The notes under the pieces: model-generated
Databases searched by the model: none
Told to the model about the DNA's origin: nothing
The model's input: the letters and a program-made list of their open reading frames with translations, nothing else
Position numbers and translations under genes: made by a program
Shown: positions 51,401 to 60,400 of the stretch, one piece after another
Layout of the letters: each line of letters starts with the position of its first letter
How positions within the stretch are numbered: position 1 is the stretch's first letter
NCBI GenBank assembly: GCA_032622095.1
Contig: CP136062.1
Coordinates: forward strand, 52,407,349-52,471,348
DNA from: Siphonodentalium dalli
Taxonomy: Eukaryota; Mollusca; Scaphopoda; Gadilida; Siphonodentaliidae
Direction of reading: 5' to 3'
DNA length: 64,000 bases

Positions 51401-54400
51401 TGCAAACAACATTTTCATTGGACTCATCTCAAACTTCATATTTAAAAATAGCTAGACATGTCTTGTGATGTGGGGCAGCAGTTAGTCTTGTCCATGTTTC
51501 TCGAAGTATCACTATGCGGTGTGATTCATTCACTGAAACCTCAATACAATGATAGATAAAGTCGCACAATTAGCCTCTCGACCAATCAAAAGCATGCATT
51601 TCAATGAAATCGAAAGTAGTTGTAATTATATTTTCACTATTCTCTCCATTTTCAGGTCTATGTGGTTCATTTAATGGTAAGAAGTCGGATGATCTAACCG
51701 GACCAGATAATACAACATATAAATACAGCAGACGGCCAAAAGCTTTCAGTTTGTCATGGAAGTAAGCTTTATATTTACAAGATAATTCATAACCCTTTCT
51801 TTACTCAATGGATTCTCCTATTATTCAGTTATAATATCATAAATCAGAATGCTCTATTATTCATTTGGAGGGGTGTTCAGGATCATAATATAAGTAGATT
51901 ACAGTAATGCCCTAAATAATTGACCCCTTAACCACAGCAGAATTATGGGCAACTTTTCAGGATTTTGTTGGAAATATGACTTGTTGCCATTCATCGGAAA
52001 GCTTTCACTGAGAGCTTTCCGATGAATGGCAACAAGCCATATTTCTGACTATATCCTGAAAAATTACCCATAATTCTGCTGTGGTTAAGGAGTTGATTAT
52101 TTAGGGCATTACTGTATGGCCTTCTTTATAGCCTGTTTATTGAACTCAGTATCTGAACAATTCCTAAGGGAACTACTTGTTAACTCTTCCATGTCTGGGA
52201 ATCCTGAAATTTTGTGAAAACCCTGTGCCAAAGTATTCTCTTATATTTATATATGCGAGTCTCCCAAAGGGAGACACTCACATATTTTGGTGAATACATT
52301 GGCCTAACAATATTTACCAACCTTGTAAGCCAGTGCATTCTCTTATATATGCGAGGCTCCCTATGGGAGACTCTCATATATAAGACAATTTACTGGCACA
52401 GGATCTTTAATGATTCACCAATGCAGTCCCGCCATGAAATGGTTAATGAGTAATTAGTGAACATACTGTGTTGAGTTGAATGTTGAGGCTGTGCATGTTT
52501 ATGAAAACAGTTTGGAAACAAGCCAGCTTGCAATTTAATTATCAAAATTATTATTACGCCAAGAAACAGCATGTAAAGCATATTTTTATCAGCATTACAT
52601 GCCATGAAGTACGATATCTCTGGATATGTTCAATAATAAAAATGTTGCAATTGTGGTTTGATTTTTCAACTATCAGCTTGAGAGGACGTATTTGATAATT
52701 GTCCATCGAAAGTTACTCCATTCAAATTAACAATGGCGATGCTGGTCGATAGAATATTAAAGTTAGCCATTCTTGACCAATCAGAATATGTGTTTTAGCT
52801 ACTTGACCAATCAGAATGTGTGTTTTAGCTACTTGACCAATCAGAATGTGTGTTTTAGCTAGAAATATTCAGCTTTATCAGTTCTTGACCAATCAGAATG
52901 TGTGTTTTAGCTACTTGACCAATCAGAATGTGTGTTTTAGCTACTTGACCAATCAGAATGTGTGTTTTAGCTACTTGACCAATCAGAATGTGTGTTTTAG
53001 CTAGAAATATTCAGCTTTATCAGTTCTTGACCAATCAGAATGTGTGTTTTAGCTACTTGACCAATCAGAATGTGTGTTTTAGCTACTTGACCAATCAGAA
53101 TGTGTGTTTTAGCTACTTGACCAATCAGAATGTGTGTTTTAGCTAGAAATATTCAGCTTTATCAGTTCTTGACCAATCAGAATGTGTGTTTTAGCTACGA
53201 TTATTCAGCTTGAATTACAAAATTCTTTGTTTTGCTGTAGAGTCGAGAAAAGTCAGACCATATATTATGGCGTCTGTGCCGAGCCAGTGGTGACCTCGGA
53301 CACATCCTTCTGTCAGTGTGAGGCTGGCACTTCAACCTGCGGCTCTGAGGCAGATTACACATGTACCATTCCGAAGGGCAAATGTGAGTTCTTAGAAATC
53401 CTGCAAATAAGCGTCCGTCACCAAGCCTGAGTTTAGTGTGCCTGTCATTTGCAGAATGAGGTCCCCAGAGGGTGAATTTAGTGATGCTATCCCACATAGC
53501 TGGCTAGCGTCACCAAATTCACACTCTGGGGACCTCATTCTGCATGGCCTCATCTTCTATGGGAGACATAGACTCAGATTGAAGTTCCCAAATGGTGAAT
53601 ATTGTGATGTACACCCATTGGGAACCTCGATTATTCAATGTGTCGTCTGCCAATTTGGGGATATAGGGAAACTAAACTATATAAAAGAAGAAATAGAATC
53701 TATGTGAAGAAATTTCTATAGAAATTTTATAATAAAGAAACTTTCCAGAGAAGATGAGGTTTAAGCAGAATGAGGTCCCCAGAGGGTGAATTTAGTGATG
53801 CTAGCCCTCTTGGGACCTCATTCTGCAAATGACAGGCAACTAAACTCAGTGACCAGCTGAAAATGCATAAATGACCGACGCATGTTTGTTTGTGTCTTAA
53901 TGTGCTGTATTTTCTACCATTAACAAAATTCACAGATAAGCAACAAAATTTTGATGTTTCACTTTCAAATTAACAAAATAATTTACTCAAATAAACAATG
54001 CTCGAAATTACATTGCTTTCAAATACTCACCACGCAGTTACGTAAAAAAAATTCAATTTGGGTGAGTTTTGTATTTCTGTGTTTAGTTTGTAGTTTGTGA
54101 GATAAAAAATAGTATGAACCAATTTAGAGAAATTCGAATTCATGTTTTTCAAATAATATTATTTTATTGAAACCTTAATTGTTCGGTATGACCAGCGAAT
54201 TTTTACTCAGATTGCAGTCATCATGTGCTCAACAAATGTTTGAATATAGTTACCAATTAATTACAGTAATGACTCGGATATATCAATTGGGAAATGGGGC
54301 TGTTCAATCTCAGCCCATGCTTGTTTGTATAGAAAATGTACGCCATTATTTTGTACCAATTAAAACTTTCCACGACAGATTGAATGCGAATATATAGGTT

Positions 54401-57400
54401 GTGCATGGGGTGGTTTTGAGACCATGTGAATAGATCTGAGAATTGAGAAATTTTATTTTCTGTGGCCTATTATTGAAATGATCTTGGTGTGAATATCATT
54501 GGGTCTTTAACCCTTTCAGTGCCAAGTCCGATATTTGTATCAACCCATATTTCCTTGATCATTTTTCAAATTTATTGATTATAATAATGTGATACATTGA
54601 TGGAAAGAGCTCTAAAAGGAAATATGTGTTGATACAAAAATCGGACTTGGCACTGAAAGGGTTAAGTTGATCGATTGATGGGGCTTTTATATGAACTTTT
54701 TATATTTTAGATAAATACATAACAGATGATATTATAAAAGGGTCAAGAATATCGGGATGTGTCACTGCAGATTTGCAGGAGGAATTTGAATATGACGCAA
54801 ACTACACTTCCCCGGTAGGTTTAATTATTGTTAACCAATTGATTGCTCTCTATTTACATCCGCATTAAAAAGCGTATGTCCTATATTATTGGTCCATTCA
54901 TCTGCCCATTCGTTTCCAGATGATAACGGGTGTATTTGAACGTTCAGGCTGTAGCAGTCTGTGGCTTATAAGACATGTGCAGTAGAAAGCTACAGTGACC
55001 AGGGGAATAAATGGCGACTATCACTAAACATTATACTCTGGACTCTTATAGGGGTATTTCTTATCAGGGAGATAATTTTTTTAATACTGCTCCCTGGGTA
55101 CCCATAATTGTCTTTCCCATTTTGTTGGCATCAAACTAGATATTTTTTATCTACTGGTATGATATATTTCTAGTTTGGTGAATAATTAAACTTATTTCGT
55201 AAAAAGATGTATAATTATGTCTTCTTTAGGCCAAAAAAAAAGAAGTTTTGGTTCTCAGGCCCCGCCGCATTGAATAAAAAGAGCCGCATTAGGCCTTTTT
55301 ATTGCAATGCCTGATGTTATGACAAAAAAACTTACGAAAAATAAATTTGAAAAAAAAAAAAAAAAAATTTTTTTTTTTAATTTTATCAACATGTCCATAG
55401 CAGATATGTGTTGAATATTAGTGTGCATTGAGCTCTAACATGTAATGTGTTAAAAAGTGACTTGCAGGCTTACAACATGAAGTAGGTGACTACAATTCAG
55501 AAAATGATTAGCTGATCCTCATGCTCTTCTTACAATTAGTCATTGTGAACAACTTACACTAATTGTAACTTTATACAATTGAAAGGCACAGGACTAAATT
55601 CAGGATCACATATTAGAATGGGGAGGTATCAGTTTTTAGACAACAATAACAGTAGTTAATGACAGGGGCATTATATATTGTTAGGTAATCCCAGTCATAC
55701 ACTGGTAGTACAATGTCATTTTTATATAAGACTAAATGAGTTTATATGCATAACAGTTCCCTCTACCTTTCTGGTTATTACTAGACAGAGGAAGGTATCT
55801 TTGTCCATGCTTACTATGCGCAGAAAAAAATCAAAAATCAAAATAAAACCCTCCCTCCCTCATTGATTTGAAAAAAAAATTGACCGAGAACTAAAACACT
55901 TTTTTTTTTGGCCTTATATAGGCCTATTATAGAGAACGATATATATATATATATATATATATATGTGATCACATATCTTACAGTAATGCTCTAAATAATC
56001 GACTCATTAACCACAGCAGAGAGAGCTTTCCGATGAATGGCAACAAGTCATATTTTCGACTAAATCCTGAAAAATTACCCATAATTCTGCTGTCGTTAAG
56101 GAGTCGATTATTTAGAGCATTACTGCACTCTTTCGTACATCAGATTTATGGAAGCATTGACTCAGTAGGAGTGTTAATTGCTTCAAATGTGCTGCTTCAG
56201 TGAGCGAAACCATTGGTGAATAGATATAGCAACATTATGCCGATATAATATTATCTATCAACCGCATTCCAAGTTCGGAGTACCGGTGACCACCAGCTGT
56301 GGCGTGCTGTAGCTTTCTACTGTGCATTCCTAGCGAGCTGTAGCCATGACTGACTGTAGCCTGTGATGCTCAAATATGACTAACTTCACTTTTACTGAGA
56401 AGAATCATTATGCAACAAAATTGGATATGTAGCTTTATTTCCACAGTATACAGGGACAAACAAATCAGCATGGAAAATTATGTTAACCCTTTACCCAACA
56501 GAACGCCCAGAAACGCCCTAACAGCCTAAATTATCTTGGGTCTGTCTCAATAAAACCATGGAAATATGGGTATCATTGGAACCGGCTCATTGGGCACATT
56601 GTGATAGTTACAGTTATGCCCTGTGCCAATGCATTCTCTTATATATGCGAGTCGACCATAGGTCGTCTCGCATATATAAGAGAATGCATTGGCCTAAAAA
56701 AAACTTTTTTTTAACACTTTTTACCATTTTTTCTTTAATATGTGTTAAGCCAATGCATTCTCTTATATATGCGAGGCGACCTATGGTCGACTCGCATATA
56801 TAAGAGAATGCATTGGCACAGGGCCGTTCTGTTGGGTAAAGGGTTAATTACCGCCTGGGAGATCTATCAGGTTACAAACCAAAGATTTCATTGTATATTA
56901 TACTTTACCTCATCCAAAAATGGCGCATTCTGATAGGTTGAGAGCTGTCTCCTATAGTATACAGTGTTGTGCTAAATTTAGCACACACTATACCAGTCGA
57001 CGTAAACATCTCCGTAATAATTATAATATTACGTCGACACGAATTCATGTAGAAACCCATTTCCAGGACAATGGGCTTCCCCCAATTTCGTGACGTCATA
57101 CTGATGTCACAGACATTCCAAATAAGGAATAATTTATGCGGTTGTATTGGAATGTTACGAGAGGCAGAGATTTACTAGTACAGAACACTGAATAGAGGCA
57201 TCGGTTATTTCGCCGCCGATCAGAATCATGCCATTTGTCAAAAGTGTTTTTCTTTAATAAAGCAGCTGGTCAAAATCAATACGACTATTAAAACTAACTT
57301 TAAATCAGTGCCACATGACCGAGTTAAACGACTATTGCATTCGCCGTATACAGACGACACCTGAGCTATTTTTACGGGACACGCGCAGCTGTTATCGGTT

Positions 57401-60400
57401 AGCCAATCGGGGCCAGCGCTTTCTGGTACCGCTTCCAATAAAAACAAGGAATTCCCTGGTGTATCCCCAAGTCTGGAAATAGAATTCCGGCCAGTCCTGT
57501 TCGACTCAGATATACTGAGTCGAAATTTATGTCGACTGACACTATACTTGCCTATATATCATGCTAAATTTAGCACAATACTATACAAAATATGTGCGAA
57601 AAGCAATGGAAGACATAGACTCTGACTGAACTTCCCATATGGTGAATATTGTGATGTACACCCATTGGGAACCTCAATTATGCAATATGTCGATTGCCAA
57701 TTTGGGGATATAGAGAAACTAAACTAAAGAAGAAATATAATCTATGTGAAGAAGTTTCTATAGAAATTTGATAATAAAGAAACTTTCCAGAGAAGATGAG
57801 GCCAAAGCAGAATGAGGTCCCCAGAGGGTGAATTTGGTGATGCTAGCCCACTATGCGGGATAGCATCACTAAGTTAACCCTCTGGGGACCTCATTCTGCA
57901 AATGGCAGGCACACTAAACTCAGGTTTGGTGTCTGTGTAGAATATTCCTCCTCCCGGACCATAATTTTGGCATAGTCAACTCCGACCTATGCATTATCAG
58001 TGTTCATGCTGGTCAGAATATTATTCTGGACAAAATTTTTGCCATTTCTAAACTCATTATGTCACTTATTGTCTGAACATTTCCTAAGGGAACAGTTCGG
58101 CAATGAGTATTTAGTATATAAAGGGTTAAAGTCACAATTCACACTCGTTTTCTTTTTTAATGAATTATTTTAGGGTTAGTTCTTACCACATAAGACCTAT
58201 CTGCAATTTATTGTTTGATAATTGGATACCAGCTGGTATTAGTCATGTTATTCCCATTCATTCATTTGCAGGGATTTTCAGATAAAAAGTTATCATTTGT
58301 TGAACTTATCATCTGGACATCTCTTCAAATTAACATTGAACATTGTTGAATTACCGCCAACATTTTTTTCTTTCTATCTGCAGGATGCGACGTGGCCGAC
58401 AGCAACAAAGGGTTATACACTGGAGTATGTGACCGAGTTATGCACCAATGTGTCGCTGCTTTCACGGTTTTCGCAGGATTGTATGGGAATTCAAGGTTTC
58501 GAAACGTTAACAGCAATAGAATCGTGCGTCAGTGATATTCAGGTAAGTCAGTCAACACAAGATGATTATGCACCCTCCGCAAAAAGTTTGATAAAATATT
58601 CTTGTTTATGATGCAAGTTGTGTTCTGTATTTATTCCACACCACTGTGTCAGATAAGTTTAATCTATTACTACCATTGATACTACAACTACCTTTATTGT
58701 GGTTAAGACTGACGAAAAAATGGTAATTATCTGTGCATCACCCAAAGCGGATCATCGCTCCTAGCAAAAACATTAATTCGAAGTAATTCCGACTTGTATT
58801 CTGGTTGTGGTATACAACAATATGTATTCAATGGCTGGGATTCCATTGAATATGTGTACAGTAATGCCCTAAGTAATCGACTTCTTAACCACAGCAGAAT
58901 TATGGGTAACTTTTCAGGATTTAGTCGGAAATATGGTTGTTGCCATTCATCGGAAAGCTATCACTGAGAGCTTTCCGATGAATGGCAAAAAGCCATATTT
59001 CCGACTAAATCCTGAAAAGTTACCCATAATTGTGTTGTGGTTAAGGAGTCGATTACTTAGGGCATTACTGAATTTCCTCAAAATAAGGCTACAGACATGT
59101 ATTTTCATTCCTATTCGGGTCCGACTGGGGTACTCTTTCTTTAACCTTCGCGGAATGATCGCGGCACATCTCATGGCTGTGAACCAATACTATGTGTAGA
59201 TTTCTGTAATTTTATTGACAGCTTTCTGGGAATAAAACAGTTTACTATCGTAAATGGCAATGTAGTGGGCAGTGTTCGCGCTGGACCTAAAAATATTGTA
59301 GCCAAATGAAAATTTTATTAGCCAAATAAAAAAAACTTTAGCCAAATGTTTTTTAGCCAAATTAAAAAAAACTTTGGCCAAATTAAATCCTCATTTTCTC
59401 GGCGCTTCACAATTAATTACTCAAATATTTGTTTTAAATTTTATTTGTTATTCAGAATAAAAACATAACTAAAACAGCACAAAAAACAACTTTAAAAACA
59501 ATATTATACGAATGTTGCTGTCTCGTGAAGTTTGATTATGTGTAGTGAATGTGAATGATGGATACTATTCCTATCCGCCAATTTATTGGACATTACAAAA
59601 ACACTCCATAAAACAACAGCGTCATCACGAGGTATTCACCTATTCTTTGTGCTCACTAACAACTCTCTTCAAAGCATACATGTTTACATCGACCGCGTAT
59701 AAACAAATATCCGCATATTTTTGGACCGTTACAGTACATTATTTCCTTAGTATGAAATACTTTCGTCCCCTAACTTCGCCTGGATTGTGCGTCGATCTAT
59801 TCAGCGCTTTTTAAATAATTAGCTTTCCGTCTCCATTTGGGGTAAAAACAAAATTGGCCAAAAGTTTAGCCAAATGAAATTTTTATTAGCCAAATTTGAA
59901 AATGTTTGGCCATTGGCTAATTTGGCCACCGACAGCGCGAACACTGGTAGTGGGAAAAACCTTTAATTTCATTTGCTTTCTGTGCATTCGACACTCACCC
60001 ACTCAATCAACACAGACTACTGAATGTAGGTACTTAAAACTTAGTGATAATTTTTGCTGGAAGAAAGATAACTCTACTATTGTGTCTCTTGCACGCATGT
60101 GTTTCGAAAATGGTGGGAAATATGAAAAATGGAATAGAACTGCCACCGATGGCCAACTATCTCTCACAATTGCAAACCCGTCTCATTTTAGTCATCAATC
60201 TATAACTTGATTGTAAGCAGCAAATGTGTTTGTAAATAATACAGTTGAAGTACTTTTGCAGAAGAAACATATGAAGTCAATTAAATAAAGTAATTCACTT
60301 TTACAAGGCATCCGAACTCAACTCTGCCGCAAAGTTACATAGCAGTGATGTTCTACATGTATTTGCATGTTTTTCTTGAATTACCAAATTTGTTTGTTGT

